Assembly: GCA_039565995.1 (NCBI GenBank)
Contig: CP154795.1
Location: 3,658,001-3,722,000, forward strand
Source: Propionibacteriaceae bacterium ZF39
GTDB lineage: Bacteria > Actinomycetota > Actinomycetes > Propionibacteriales > Propionibacteriaceae
DNA length: 64,000 nucleotides
Reading direction: 5' to 3'
Translations under genes and position numbers: made by a program
Shown here: positions 1 through 8,742 of the stretch, one piece after another
Numbering within the stretch: the first letter of the stretch is position 1
Layout: each line of letters starts with the position of its first letter
The notes under the pieces: generated by a model
Databases searched by the model: none
What the model was told of the DNA's origin: nothing
What the model saw: the letters and a program-made list of their open reading frames with translations, nothing else

Positions 1-1
1 G

Positions 2-433
2 GACGGCCTCGATGCGGGCGGCGACGACTACATGGCGAAGCCGTTCGCGCTCGACGAGTTGCTGGCCCGGATCCGGGCGCTCGTCCGGCGCGCCGGGTCG
101 GGTGCCGAGGCCGACGAGCAGGGCAACGAAGCGCTCGTCTTCGGCGACCTCAGCCTCAACGCCCAGACCCGCGAAGTGCTGCGCGGCCAGCGCCACATCA
201 GCCTGACCCGCACCGAGTTCGCCCTCCTCCAGACCTTCATGAAGAACCCGCGCCGCGTGCTCGAGCGCAGTTGGCTCCTCAACGAGGTCTGGGGCTTCGA
301 CTTCCCGACCACTGCCAACTCCCTCGAGGTCTATATCGGCTATCTGCGGCGCAAGACCGAGGCATCGGGTGAGGCGCGACTGATCCATACGGTGCGCGGC
401 GTCGGCTATGTCCTGCGCGAGAACGCCCCATGA
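2..433 (+). CDS. OmpR-family response regulator, C-terminal part (gene starts left of window)
   Basis: This is the 3' part of a DNA-binding response regulator; the phospho-acceptor Asp lies outside the window. The first visible residues are the end of the receiver domain ([14 protein letters not shown], with the conserved switch Lys and cis-Pro), followed by a helical linker and a winged-helix Trans_reg_C domain. That domain shows the typical [21 protein letters not shown] and [11 protein letters not shown] segments. The frame is open from base 2, so no start can be given. Its stop overlaps the start of the sensor kinase gene by ATGA, so the two are translationally coupled. Residue pattern and pairing resemble MprA or CseB; the signal sensed is unknown. 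Confidence 0.93.
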   Translation, partial: DGLDAGGDDYMAKPFALDELLARIRALVRRAGSGAEADEQGNEALVFGDLSLNAQTREVLRGQRHISLTRTEFALLQTFMKNPRRVLERSWLLNEVWGFDFPTTANSLEVYIGYLRRKTEASGEARLIHTVRGVGYVLRENAP

Positions 434-1875
434 TCCAACGGCTCCGCCGTTTCTTCAGCCTGCCGTCGGTCCAACGTCGGATCGGCATCCTGACCGGGGT
501 CGCTGTCGCTGTCGCCGTGGCGGTGACCGGTTTCGCGGGCTATCTCACCGCGCAGTTCTCCCTCTATGACCAGTTGGATCGTGAGCTGACCCAGATCGCG
601 ACCCTCACGTCGGATGCGATCGGCACCGACGTCCAGGCCCTCGGCGGGATCGACCAGCAGGCGCTCCGCTCGGTGAACCTCAACCTGGTCCTGTTGCGCT
701 CCGACGGCTATCGCGCGGCCGTCCCGGGCGAGCGGGTGAGCCTCGAAACCGGCGACGACGAACTCGCGCTTGCCCGCCTCCAGGAAGGAGTGTCCCACCG
801 CACGGTACACGGCAGCGACGGGCAGCTGTATCGGATCGTCGCCGTCCCCCTCCCCCGCGTCGACGGCAGCTATGCCCTGGTGATCGGGCGCCCCCTCGCG
901 CCGACGCTGAGCATCCTGAGTGACCTGCGGATCGTCCTGGTGCTGTTCGGTTCCGGCGGCGTGGGTCTGGGCGCGATCATCGGTGCCCTCATCGCCCGCT
1001 CCTCGATGCGGCCCATCCGCGAGCTGACCCGCGCCGTCACGCGCGTCACCCAGACGGATTCGCTCGACCCGATCGAGGTCGAGGGCGACGACGAGCTGTC
1101 GCAGCTGACCCGCTCCTTCAACACGATGCTCTATTCGCTGGCCTCGTCCCGCGCCCGCCAGAACCGCCTGATCGTGGACGCGAGCCACGAATTGCGTACG
1201 CCCCTGACGTCGCTGCGGACCAACATCGAGCTCCTGGTCGCGGACGAGAAATCGGGCATGCTTCCCGAGGGAGCCCGCAAGGAGATCCTGCGCGATATCG
1301 CAGCCCAGCTGGCGGAGTTCACCTCGCTGATCGGCGACCTCGTCCAGCTCACCCGCGCCCCGGCCAAGACGACCCGCATCCCGCTCAACCTGCGCGATGT
1401 CGTGGAATCGGCCCTGCAGCGCGTACGCCGCAGAGGTCCCGGCCTCACCTTCGACGTCGAGCTCAACTCGCTCCACCTGGTGGGGGAAGAGGACACGTTG
1501 GAGCGGGCTGTCACCAACCTGCTCGACAACGCCGTCAAGTTCTCCCCCGCCGGCGGCACCATCCGGGTGCTCCTTGAGGGCGATCAGCTGCGCATCTCCG
1601 ACCAGGGCCCCGGCATCGCCGAGGACGACCTGCCCCACATCTTCGATCGCTTCTATCGCTCCGACAAGGCCCGTCACACCCCCGGCACCGGCCTCGGCCT
1701 GTCGATCGTGGCCCAGACGGTCGCGCGCCACGGGGGTTGGGTGCGCGCGTCGCGGTCGGCCGAAGGCGGAGCCGAATTCACGATGCGCCTGCCCGGTTTC
1801 GTCACCCGCGAAGGTCTCAACCTCGACCTGGCCGAGAACGCGGATGAGTCCGAGCGCGAGGAGGCAGAGACATGA
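430..1875 (+). CDS. Membrane sensor histidine kinase (MprB/CseC-like)
   Basis: This 481-residue membrane kinase would autophosphorylate on His and pass the phosphate to the upstream regulator. A first membrane segment lies near residues 20-42, then about 120 extracytoplasmic residues, and a second membrane segment near 165-190. A HAMP linker follows. The HisKA box is [16 protein letters not shown] with the phospho-acceptor His, and the HATPase domain shows the N box ([13 protein letters not shown]), G1 ([10 protein letters not shown]), F box (FDRFYR) and G2 (GTGLGLSIV). Its start is fixed by ATGA overlap with the regulator gene, and its own stop overlaps the kinase gene downstream in the same way. 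The extracytoplasmic domain is unlike any I recognise, so the stimulus cannot be predicted. Confidence 0.93.
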   Translation: MIQRLRRFFSLPSVQRRIGILTGVAVAVAVAVTGFAGYLTAQFSLYDQLDRELTQIATLTSDAIGTDVQALGGIDQQALRSVNLNLVLLRSDGYRAAVPGERVSLETGDDELALARLQEGVSHRTVHGSDGQLYRIVAVPLPRVDGSYALVIGRPLAPTLSILSDLRIVLVLFGSGGVGLGAIIGALIARSSMRPIRELTRAVTRVTQTDSLDPIEVEGDDELSQLTRSFNTMLYSLASSRARQNRLIVDASHELRTPLTSLRTNIELLVADEKSGMLPEGARKEILRDIAAQLAEFTSLIGDLVQLTRAPAKTTRIPLNLRDVVESALQRVRRRGPGLTFDVELNSLHLVGEEDTLERAVTNLLDNAVKFSPAGGTIRVLLEGDQLRISDQGPGIAEDDLPHIFDRFYRSDKARHTPGTGLGLSIVAQTVARHGGWVRASRSAEGGAEFTMRLPGFVTREGLNLDLAENADESEREEAET

Positions 1876-2720
1876 CGGACGCTGGGTCACCCCCGCCCGG
1901 GATCCCGCGCGTGCTCGTGGTCGGTTCGCTCAACCACGACACGATCGTGCGTACGCCCCACCTGCCCGCCCCCGGCGAGACCGTCCTCGGCGAGGACCTC
2001 ATCCAGCGGTTCGGCGGCAAGGGAGCCAACCAGGCCGCCGCCGCGGCCGCAGCCGGGGCTCCGACGGTCATGGTCGGCGCAATCGGCGACGACCCGGAGG
2101 GCCACGCCTATCTGACCCGCCTGAAAGCCCTGGGCGTCCACCCCCGGGTCGCGATGGTCGGCAGGTTCCCCACCGGTCGCGCGATCGTGACGGTCGACAC
2201 CGAGGGCGCCAACACCATCACGGTCATCCCGGGCGCCAACGCCGACATGACCCCGATGCGCGTGGCGGTCGGGCTCATGGACCTCACCGCCGCCGATCTC
2301 GTGGTCGTGCAGTTGGAGCTGCCGCTCGACGCCGTGATCCAGGCAGTGGCGATCGCGGCCGACCGTGGGGCGCGGGTGGTGCTGAACATGGCACCGTACG
2401 CTGACCTGCCGGCCGAGGTGCTGGCGTACGCCGATCCGGTCGTCGTCAACGAGGGCGAGGCCGAACGCCTCGCGGCCGCCGGCCTGACACCGCAGAGCCT
2501 CGTGATCACCCGCGGCGCCCGGGGCGCGACGTGGGGTCACCTGGAGGTTCCGACAGCCGACGCGACCGTCGTCGACACCACCGGAGCCGGGGACGCGTTC
2601 TGTGGTGGCCTCGCCGCGGCCCTCCTCGGCGGCGCCGACCGCCGGGCAGCCCTCGAAGCCGGCGCCCGATCCGCAGCCCGGGTGATCTCACACCACGGCG
2701 CCCAGCCCGATCACAGCTGA
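1872..2720 (+). CDS. rbsK: PfkB-family sugar kinase, ribokinase-like
   Basis: This 282-residue enzyme would phosphorylate a sugar, most likely ribose, using ATP in the cytoplasm. The N-terminal PfkB signature is FGGKGANQAAAAAAAGA near residue 48, and the C-terminal signature DTTGAGDAF near residue 240 carries the catalytic base Asp and the anion hole. The lid strand region between them matches ribokinase rather than fructokinase. It is slightly shorter than the usual 300 residues. The start overlaps the kinase stop (ATGA), which places a metabolic enzyme in the same transcript as a two-component system. Arginine deiminase follows after 15 bp. No ribose transporter is nearby, so substrate assignment is by family only. 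Confidence 0.85.
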   Translation: MTDAGSPPPGIPRVLVVGSLNHDTIVRTPHLPAPGETVLGEDLIQRFGGKGANQAAAAAAAGAPTVMVGAIGDDPEGHAYLTRLKALGVHPRVAMVGRFPTGRAIVTVDTEGANTITVIPGANADMTPMRVAVGLMDLTAADLVVVQLELPLDAVIQAVAIAADRGARVVLNMAPYADLPAEVLAYADPVVVNEGEAERLAAAGLTPQSLVITRGARGATWGHLEVPTADATVVDTTGAGDAFCGGLAAALLGGADRRAALEAGARSAARVISHHGAQPDHS

Positions 2721-2735
2721 GACAGGAGCACAACG

Positions 2736-3920
2736 ATGGTCGATTCCGAGGTAGGCCGCCTGCGCACGGTGATGCTGCACCGTCCCGGCCCCGAACTGCA
2801 GCGGCTCACCCCGCGCAACAACGACCGCCTGCTGTTCGACGGGGTTCCGTGGGTGGCGCGGGCGCAGGAAGAACACGACGCCTTCGCCGCGACACTGACC
2901 GACCGCGGGGTCGAGGTGCTCTATCTCACCGACCTGCTCACCGAAACCCTGGAGGACCCGTCCGCGCGGGCCCAGGTGATCGCCGACACCCTCGACTCCC
3001 TCCTCCTCGGCGACACCCTGCGCCACTATCTGGCCGGCGCGCTCGCCGATGCCGAACCCGCCGAGCTCACCGAGCTCGTCATCGGCGGAATCCGCAACGA
3101 TGAGCTCCGCGGTGGCCGTGGCCTCGTCACCGCGCTGATGCAGCCGCACGACTTCCTTATCGATCCGCTGCCGAACCTGCTGTTCACGCGCGATTCGTCG
3201 GTACGCCTCGGCGATCACGTCGCGATCACCGCACTCGCCATGCCCGCCCGCGCCCGCGAGACCCAGCTCACCGAGGTGATCTGGACCCAGCACCCGCGCC
3301 TCGCCGGCACACCCACCCTCCACGGCTGGCAGGCCGAGAACCTCGAGGGCGGTGATGTGCTCCTCCTGGCCCCGGGCGTCGTCGCCGTCGGCGTCGGCCA
3401 ACGCACGACCCCGGCGGGCGCCGAACGCCTCGCGCGTCAGTTGTTCCAGCTCGGGCTGGCCCGCACCGTGCTGGTCGCGCCCGTCGACCAGACCCGCGCG
3501 ACGATGCACCTCGACACCGTGATGACCATGGTCGATGTCGACACCGTGGTCATGTATCCCAACATCGCCGATCGCCTCCAGGCCTGGACCGTCACCCCCG
3601 GCGACGACCACACGCTCGACGTCAGTGGCCCCGAACCGTTCGCCATCGCCGCGGCGCGGGCCATGGGCATCGACCGGCTGAAGCTCATCGATACCGGCAC
3701 CGACCCCGTCACCGCCGAGCGCGAGCAGTGGGACGACGGCAACAACACGCTGGCCCTCGCACCCCGCGTGGCGGTTGCCTACGAGCGCAACATCGTCACC
3801 AACGGGCGCCTGGAGGCCGCCGGCATCGAGGTGATCCCTATCGCGGGCTCCGAGCTGGGCTCCGGCCGCGGGGGGCCGCGGTGCATGTCGTGCCCGATCG
3901 AGCGGGACCCGTTGGTCTGA
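2736..3920 (+). CDS. arcA: Arginine deiminase
   Basis: This 394-residue enzyme hydrolyses L-arginine to citrulline and ammonia, the first step of the ADI pathway. Family motifs are in order: the N-terminal [15 protein letters not shown], then [15 protein letters not shown], the catalytic [10 protein letters not shown] with the active His, and the C-terminal [17 protein letters not shown] containing the nucleophilic Cys. Full length for the family. The start has an AGGAG site 8-12 bases upstream. It follows the ribokinase-like gene by 15 bp and probably shares its transcript. The usual partners arcB, arcC and the arginine/ornithine antiporter arcD are not in this window, so it either works with unlinked genes or serves arginine use as nitrogen source. 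Confidence 0.95.
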   Translation: MVDSEVGRLRTVMLHRPGPELQRLTPRNNDRLLFDGVPWVARAQEEHDAFAATLTDRGVEVLYLTDLLTETLEDPSARAQVIADTLDSLLLGDTLRHYLAGALADAEPAELTELVIGGIRNDELRGGRGLVTALMQPHDFLIDPLPNLLFTRDSSVRLGDHVAITALAMPARARETQLTEVIWTQHPRLAGTPTLHGWQAENLEGGDVLLLAPGVVAVGVGQRTTPAGAERLARQLFQLGLARTVLVAPVDQTRATMHLDTVMTMVDVDTVVMYPNIADRLQAWTVTPGDDHTLDVSGPEPFAIAAARAMGIDRLKLIDTGTDPVTAEREQWDDGNNTLALAPRVAVAYERNIVTNGRLEAAGIEVIPIAGSELGSGRGGPRCMSCPIERDPLV

Positions 3921-3941
3921 CCTCGGGCCCCAAACCCGGGA

Positions 3942-4880
3942 TCAGCGTGGGAAGTGCGTCGGCAGCGTCCGGCGCGGACCGTGGCGTTCGGGCCAGATGC
4001 CCATCACCCCGACGAGCTGCTGCACGCGATACCGATGCCCGCGATAGGGCTCGAGCACCTCGCGCGCGGCATCGTTGTCGAGCTTCTCGCCCACCAGCGC
4101 GAGGGTGATCACGCCGGGTATGTGATAGTCCCCGTCCGACCAGGCATCTGGGTCGCCGTGGGCGCGCTGGCGTACCTCCGCCGAGGTCCACACCCCCACC
4201 CCCGGCAGCGACTGCAACCGCCGATCGGCCTCGTCCGGCGCGCGCAGCGTACGCTCCAGAGCCCCCGCTCGCCCGGCCGCCGCGACGATCGTGCGGCTGC
4301 GGGCCGGCTCGATACCGGCCTTGAGCCAGGTCCAGGACGGGATCCGGGCCCAGCCGGCGGGTGCGGGCGGACAGACCATCCCGTGGGCCGGATGACCCTC
4401 GACCCACGCCGGGCCGGGTGCCGGCTCCCCGAACTTCCGGACGAGCCGCCGGAAGCCGGCGTACGCCTCGTTGCCCGTCACCTTCTGCTCGATCACGGCG
4501 GGGGCGAAGGCTTCCCAGACGAGTTGGGTACGCCCGACCCGCAGCCCGGGTGCGCGCCGCTGCGCCTCACGAAGCAGCGGATGATCGGGCCGGAACTCCG
4601 ACGGATCGTCATGGTCGCCGAGGAAGTCGGGGAGCTGATCGAGCACCCATTCCGCACCTGCGCCCCAGGCCTCGGCCCGGAGCTCGGGGCCCTCGTCGAG
4701 CCGGAGCAACGCTGGCCCGACCGGTGTGAGCGTGGACCGGAACCATGTGGCCCCCACCCGGCGATGGGTCGGATCCCCCGGACCACGCCGCAGCCGGCCC
4801 AGATAGGGCCGGAGCGACCGGCCGGGAAGCCGGCGTACCCGAGCGAGCTCGCCGGTCACGGCCACGGATTCCGGGCACAT
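3942..4880 (-). CDS. HhH-GPD DNA glycosylase, AlkA-like (DNA-3-methyladenine glycosylase II family)
   Basis: This is a base-excision repair enzyme that should remove alkylated bases. A degenerate N-terminal domain is followed by a helix-hairpin-helix motif, LQSLPGVGVWTSAEV, and the GPD-type segment DAWSDGDYHIPG whose second conserved Asp is the likely catalytic base. The frame remains open well upstream, but upstream of the chosen ATG it would run deep into the DUF3152 gene. Two starts are plausible: the ATG used here (protein of 312 residues), or a GTG at 4859 that overlaps the stop of the upstream gene as GTGA. Either way the two genes are coupled. Substrate range is inferred from family only. 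Confidence 0.82.
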   Translation of the reverse strand: MCPESVAVTGELARVRRLPGRSLRPYLGRLRRGPGDPTHRRVGATWFRSTLTPVGPALLRLDEGPELRAEAWGAGAEWVLDQLPDFLGDHDDPSEFRPDHPLLREAQRRAPGLRVGRTQLVWEAFAPAVIEQKVTGNEAYAGFRRLVRKFGEPAPGPAWVEGHPAHGMVCPPAPAGWARIPSWTWLKAGIEPARSRTIVAAAGRAGALERTLRAPDEADRRLQSLPGVGVWTSAEVRQRAHGDPDAWSDGDYHIPGVITLALVGEKLDNDAAREVLEPYRGHRYRVQQLVGVMGIWPERHGPRRTLPTHFPR

Positions 4881-5758
4881 CCGTCGAGGCCGTAGGTCTG
4901 CTGCATCATCACCGGCGCGGGCTGGCCGCGGCCGGGGCACTCGACATGGCCGAGCCCGAGATAGTGCCCGACCTCGTGGTTGACGAGATAGGTGCGGTAG
5001 CCGGTGAGGTCGCCGGCGTAGTCGGGGATCCCGCCGGTCCAGCGATGGCCGTTGAGGTTGACCGCCGACCCGGTGGAGCAGCTGACGCGGCCATTGGTGC
5101 GCAGCGGATAGCAGCGCTTGTCGGTGGTGGCCGGGGTGAGTACGCGGATGACCAGGTCATGGGTGCCCCCGCCGACGAAGTCGAACCGCACCTTCTGCTT
5201 CGACGGCCAGGATCGCTTGTCCTGCAGGATCGTGGCGGCCTGGGTCGCGACCTGATCGGGATCGACCGGCATTTCGTTCTCGACCTCGACCCGGACCCGC
5301 ACGCGCCGGCCCTGCTGTTCGGCCGGCGCGGCGCGGGTGAATTGCGCCACCCGCACCTGCCCCGAACCCGACTGCGGGACCGGCTCGGGCGTCACGTCCT
5401 TCTGGGGAGCGGCCCCGGCGGGATCGGCGGTGGACTCAGCGGTGGGACCGGGGGCCGGACCGGAGGCCGCTGCCGGGTCGTCGGCCGGGGCTCCGTCCGG
5501 GGCCGGCTGCGCGGGCGCAGGCGGGTTCTCGGGGGTCGCCGATGGGCCCGGCGCTCCGGTCGGAGAGGTCGAGGTGTGATAGGAACCGATCACAAGGAGA
5601 GAAATCAAGAGCGCGACGACGGCCACGGTCCCAAGTCCCCAGCGCAGATTCTGTGACCCGGGAGAAGGCACGACGGGTCCGAGTTTTCGTCGCAGAGGAG
5701 TATGTTGCGGTGAGTCAGGATGCCCCTGGCTCACGCTTTCGGACCCGATCACGCCCAC
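4856..5758 (-). CDS. DUF3152 membrane-anchored protein with metalloprotease-like motif
   Basis: A single membrane segment (LGTVAVVALLISLLVIG, about residues 42-58) is followed by a long Pro/Ala-rich stretch of about 70 residues and a C-terminal domain of about 180 residues outside the membrane. That domain matches DUF3152, a family confined to actinobacteria, and carries HEVGHYLGLGH, which fits the HExxHxxGxxH zinc-protease consensus, plus MMQQTYGLDGC near the end. Catalytic activity is inferred from the motif; no substrate is known. The start is uncertain: the outermost codon is a GTG with no clear ribosome site, and internal GTG codons follow. It overlaps the glycosylase gene and is divergent from the YibE/F gene. 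Confidence 0.8.
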   Translation of the reverse strand: MGVIGSESVSQGHPDSPQHTPLRRKLGPVVPSPGSQNLRWGLGTVAVVALLISLLVIGSYHTSTSPTGAPGPSATPENPPAPAQPAPDGAPADDPAAASGPAPGPTAESTADPAGAAPQKDVTPEPVPQSGSGQVRVAQFTRAAPAEQQGRRVRVRVEVENEMPVDPDQVATQAATILQDKRSWPSKQKVRFDFVGGGTHDLVIRVLTPATTDKRCYPLRTNGRVSCSTGSAVNLNGHRWTGGIPDYAGDLTGYRTYLVNHEVGHYLGLGHVECPGRGQPAPVMMQQTYGLDGCARNPWP

Positions 5759-5776
5759 AGACTAGGTCACGTTCAG

Positions 5777-7069
5777 ATGTCACACTCCCACACCACGCCC
5801 ACGCCGACCTCCCCACAGGACATGGCCAGGCAGCGGCGCGCCCTGCGACTGATGATCATCACCCTGATCCCCCTCGCGGTCTGGACGCTGGGGGCGCTCA
5901 TCATCATGTGGCCCGGCGATGTGTCGAAGCACATCTCCCCCAACATCTCGACCTACTCGGTCGAAGGCCTGACCGTTCAGAGCGCCCGCATCACGCAGGT
6001 CGCCGAGATCAACTGTGATGGCGTACCCGGATCGGCCAGCGCCCCCGGCGCCGAACAGACCTGCGGCCGGGCCACGGTCGAGATGCTCGACGGCCCCGAA
6101 ACGGGCCAGGTCATCGAAGAGATCACGCTGAAGGCCTCCGACTTCGAGTCGGGCGTGAGCGTGGGCCAGAAGGTGAAGCTGTTCCGCATCCCGATGGAGG
6201 GCATGCCGGCGCAGTATCAGTTCAGCGAGTTCGAGCGCGGCACCCCTCTGCTGTTCTTCACGCTGCTCTTCGTCGCCGCCGTCGTCCTGGTCGCCCGCCT
6301 GCGAGGCCTGATGGCCATCCTCGGCCTCGGCTGGGCGTACTTCATCATGGTCTATTTCATGTTCCCGGCCCTCGTGGCGGGATCGAATCCGCTCATGGTC
6401 GGCCTGGTCGGTGGGTCGGCGATCATGTTCGTGGTGTTGTATGCCGCGCACGGCTTCAGCGCCAGAACCACCACAGCCCTGCTCGGCACGCTCTTCGGCC
6501 TCTTCGTCGCGGCGATCCTCGGTTGGATCGCCACAGAGTGGGCCCACCTGACCGGCGTGGCCTCCGAGGACGACATGATCCTGTCGACCGCCGCCCCCGA
6601 TCTGCAGATGACGTCGGTGGTGTTGTGCGGCATCATGCTCGCCGGATTGGGCGTACTCAACGACGTCACCATCACCCAGGCGTCGGCCGTCTGGGAGCTC
6701 GCCTCCACCGATCCGGATGGCAAGCGCCTGTTCAGCCGGGCCATGCGCATCGGGCGCGACCACATCGCATCGACCGTCTACACGATCGCTTTCGCCACCG
6801 CCGGCGCCTCGCTCGGCACGCTGCTGCTCCTGAGCATCTATCAGCGCCCCTTGTTCGAGACCCTGCAGAACGAGGTGTTCTCGGCCGAGATCATCCGCAC
6901 GCTCGTGGGCTCGATCGGGCTGGTCGCGGCCGTGCCGTTGACCACCGCGGTCGGCGTCGCCGTCGTCAGCGCCTCGCGCAAGTCGCGTGGTGAGATCTCG
7001 CTCAAGGACGCCAGCCGCAACGCCCCGGGCGATGAGCTGATCGATCGCAGCCGCTTCGACCGGAACTGA
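5777..7069 (+). CDS. YibE/F-family multipass membrane protein
   Basis: This 430-residue integral membrane protein has an N-terminal membrane segment, an extracytoplasmic domain of about 110 residues, and seven further predicted membrane segments. The pattern and the stretch LNDVTITQASAVWEL are typical of the YibE/F family (PF07907), whose function is unknown, although some members are annotated as possible transporters. I start it at the ATG giving MSHSHTT, because the longer frame overlaps the divergent DUF3152 gene. A weak ribosome site precedes it. The stop lies inside a 12-bp tandem duplication shared with the convergent ABC ATPase gene. Confidence 0.82.
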   Translation: MSHSHTTPTPTSPQDMARQRRALRLMIITLIPLAVWTLGALIIMWPGDVSKHISPNISTYSVEGLTVQSARITQVAEINCDGVPGSASAPGAEQTCGRATVEMLDGPETGQVIEEITLKASDFESGVSVGQKVKLFRIPMEGMPAQYQFSEFERGTPLLFFTLLFVAAVVLVARLRGLMAILGLGWAYFIMVYFMFPALVAGSNPLMVGLVGGSAIMFVVLYAAHGFSARTTTALLGTLFGLFVAAILGWIATEWAHLTGVASEDDMILSTAAPDLQMTSVVLCGIMLAGLGVLNDVTITQASAVWELASTDPDGKRLFSRAMRIGRDHIASTVYTIAFATAGASLGTLLLLSIYQRPLFETLQNEVFSAEIIRTLVGSIGLVAAVPLTTAVGVAVVSASRKSRGEISLKDASRNAPGDELIDRSRFDRN

Positions 7070-7085
7070 ATCAGGAACTGAATCA
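7062..7085. repeat. Perfect 12-bp tandem duplication carrying both convergent stop codons
   Basis: The unit GGAACTGAATCA occurs twice head to tail. The first copy holds the TGA of the YibE/F gene on the plus strand, and the second holds the TGA of the ABC ATPase gene on the minus strand. It looks like a recent slippage or duplication event. Confidence 0.95.
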
Positions 7086-7847
7086 GGCCGCTCGGAGCTC
7101 CTCGGTCGCAGCCGCTTGCAGGGCCGTCCAGACACGATGGGCGGCCGCCAGATGCTGGCGCCGATCGACCTCGACGACCACGTCGACCCGCCCCGGATGC
7201 GGGGTGAGCACCGCCACACGATCGCCGATCCGCACGGCCTCGTCGAGGCTGCTCGTCGCCAGGACGAGCGTGACGCCCGCATCGCGCTGGATGCGGATGA
7301 TGTCGTCCTGGAGCAGTCGGCGATCGGCCTGGTCGAGACCGGCGAAGGGATCGTCCAGCAGGAGTACGCCCGGGTCGTGCGCCAGCGTCTTCGCGATCGA
7401 GACGCGGACCTTCTGGGCGGCATCGAGTTCGCTCACCGGTGATTCCGCCACGTCGATGAGCCCGACCACGTCGAGTGCGTCGAGGGCACGGGCTTCGCGA
7501 GCCTCCGGCGTACCCCCGGAGCCGAGCGCGAACGTCACATTTGCCAGCGCCGTGCGCCAGGGGAAGAGCCCATAGGCCGGGGCGACGAACCCGTTGTCGA
7601 GCGCCGGTCGGGTGATGGGGGTCCCGTCGGCGTACGCCTCCCCCGCGACCGGGTGGGCGAAACCGGCGAGGACATCGAGGAGCGTCGACTTGCCGCACGC
7701 CGACGGGCCGACGATGGTGAGCGACTCACCCGCGGCCACGTCGAGGGAGCAGCCGTCGAGGACGCGGAGGGTGCCGGTGCGGCCGGTGACATCGCGGCGC
7801 TGGACGTCGAGGGTGACATGGCTCAGGGACAGGGCGTGAGCAGGCAT
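7083..7847 (-). CDS. Orphan ABC ATPase of the nitrate/taurine type with degenerate catalytic motifs
   Basis: The 254-residue protein has the fold of SsuB/TauB/NrtD importer ATPases. Walker A is intact (GPSACGKST), but other catalytic elements are altered. The signature LSGGQ is replaced by ELDAAQKVRVSIAK, Walker B reads VLLLDDPFAGLD with Asp in place of the catalytic Glu, and the switch His is lost (ATSSLDEAV instead of the usual THDxxEA). No permease or substrate-binding gene is adjacent. A GGAG site precedes the ATG. It may bind ATP without normal turnover, act with an unlinked transporter, or be a decaying gene. The reading frame is undamaged, which argues for some retained role. Confidence 0.8.
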   Translation of the reverse strand: MPAHALSLSHVTLDVQRRDVTGRTGTLRVLDGCSLDVAAGESLTIVGPSACGKSTLLDVLAGFAHPVAGEAYADGTPITRPALDNGFVAPAYGLFPWRTALANVTFALGSGGTPEAREARALDALDVVGLIDVAESPVSELDAAQKVRVSIAKTLAHDPGVLLLDDPFAGLDQADRRLLQDDIIRIQRDAGVTLVLATSSLDEAVRIGDRVAVLTPHPGRVDVVVEVDRRQHLAAAHRVWTALQAAATEELRAA

Positions 7848-7916
7848 GGATGGTCTCCGGGATCGGGGGATTCGGGTGGGTCGTGCCCCGAAGGGCTCGC
7901 GTCAGCGCGCGCACAT

Positions 7917-7945
7917 ACACATGAACCGCGAGGCGGACCATGTGT
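7917..7945. promoter_or_regulatory. Inverted repeat upstream of the orphan ABC ATPase gene
   Basis: Perfect 7-bp arms ACACATG and CATGTGT are separated by 15 bases, 70 bp before the ATPase start. It could be an operator. The rest of the 223-bp gap up to the O-methyltransferase stop shows nothing I can name. Confidence 0.35.
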
Positions 7946-8070
7946 GAACGCGGGTCGCGAGCAGGGAGATCATGCGTCGACTCTCGCAAGCATCAGGGCT
8001 TCGGGCAAGGCGCACCCCGAACCCTCTCACTATTCGAGAAAATCATGCCCCTATAGAGCTGATTTATGGG

Positions 8071-8742
8071 TTAGCCCTCGACGAGGCTGATGCTGAAACC
8101 GTCCCAGCCCTTCCGCCCGACGGTCTGGAGAGCGGTGGTCGTGAGGCCGGGATGGCGGCTGGCCGCGGCCAGGAAGTCCTGGACGCCGTTGACCATCGGA
8201 TCGGTCGAGCCGGCGTCGGCGACCGCGCCGCGGCGAACCACGTTGTCTCCGACGATCACGGTGCCGGGCCGGGAGAGCCGGAGAACCCGATCCAGGTAGT
8301 GCGGATAGTTGTTCTTGTCGGCGTCGATGAAGACCAGGTCGAAAGGGGGGTCACCGGCGGCGATCATCGCATCGAGCGTGTCGAGCGCCGGGCCGACCCG
8401 GATCTCGATCAGGTCGGCGAGACCGGCTTCGGCGAACGTCGCGGCCGCGATCTGCGCATGCTTCGGCTCGAACTCGCAGGTGATGAGGCGGCCGCCCTCG
8501 GGCAGGCCACGGGCGAGCCAGACACCGCTGTAGCCGGCGAGCGTTCCCAGCTCGAGCACCCGCTTCGCGCCCGTGATGCGGACCAGCAGGGAGAGGAACT
8601 GCCCCTGGGTCGGCGAGACCTCGATGGCGGGAACATCGCCGCGGATGCCGGCGTCGTGCGCGGATCGCAGGGCGTCGTCCTCGGTGATCAGCAGGTCGAC
8701 GAAATAGTCGTCGACAGCCCGCCACTGCTCGGGCCCGGTCAT
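8071..8742 (-). CDS. SAM-dependent O-methyltransferase (family 3, catechol/caffeoyl-CoA type)
   Basis: This 223-residue cytoplasmic enzyme belongs to the cation-dependent O-methyltransferase family that methylates catechol-like hydroxyls. The SAM-binding motif is VLELGTLAGYSGVWLARGL, followed by the acidic ITCEFE strand. The metal-binding region is FIDADKNNYPHYLD and the next conserved piece is IVGDNVVRRGAV. Length is normal. Its ATG overlaps the stop of the hydratase gene upstream (ATGA), so both are one transcript. The pairing with a meta-cleavage hydratase suggests an aromatic substrate; this is inference. Confidence 0.88.
   Translation of the reverse strand: MTGPEQWRAVDDYFVDLLITEDDALRSAHDAGIRGDVPAIEVSPTQGQFLSLLVRITGAKRVLELGTLAGYSGVWLARGLPEGGRLITCEFEPKHAQIAAATFAEAGLADLIEIRVGPALDTLDAMIAAGDPPFDLVFIDADKNNYPHYLDRVLRLSRPGTVIVGDNVVRRGAVADAGSTDPMVNGVQDFLAAASRHPGLTTTALQTVGRKGWDGFSISLVEG

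Noticed and set aside
406-1890. 494-residue minus-strand open frame opposite the first histidine kinase
   Set aside because: The translation is His/Asp/Gly-rich shadow sequence without motifs, and the plus-strand kinase carries all expected domain motifs.
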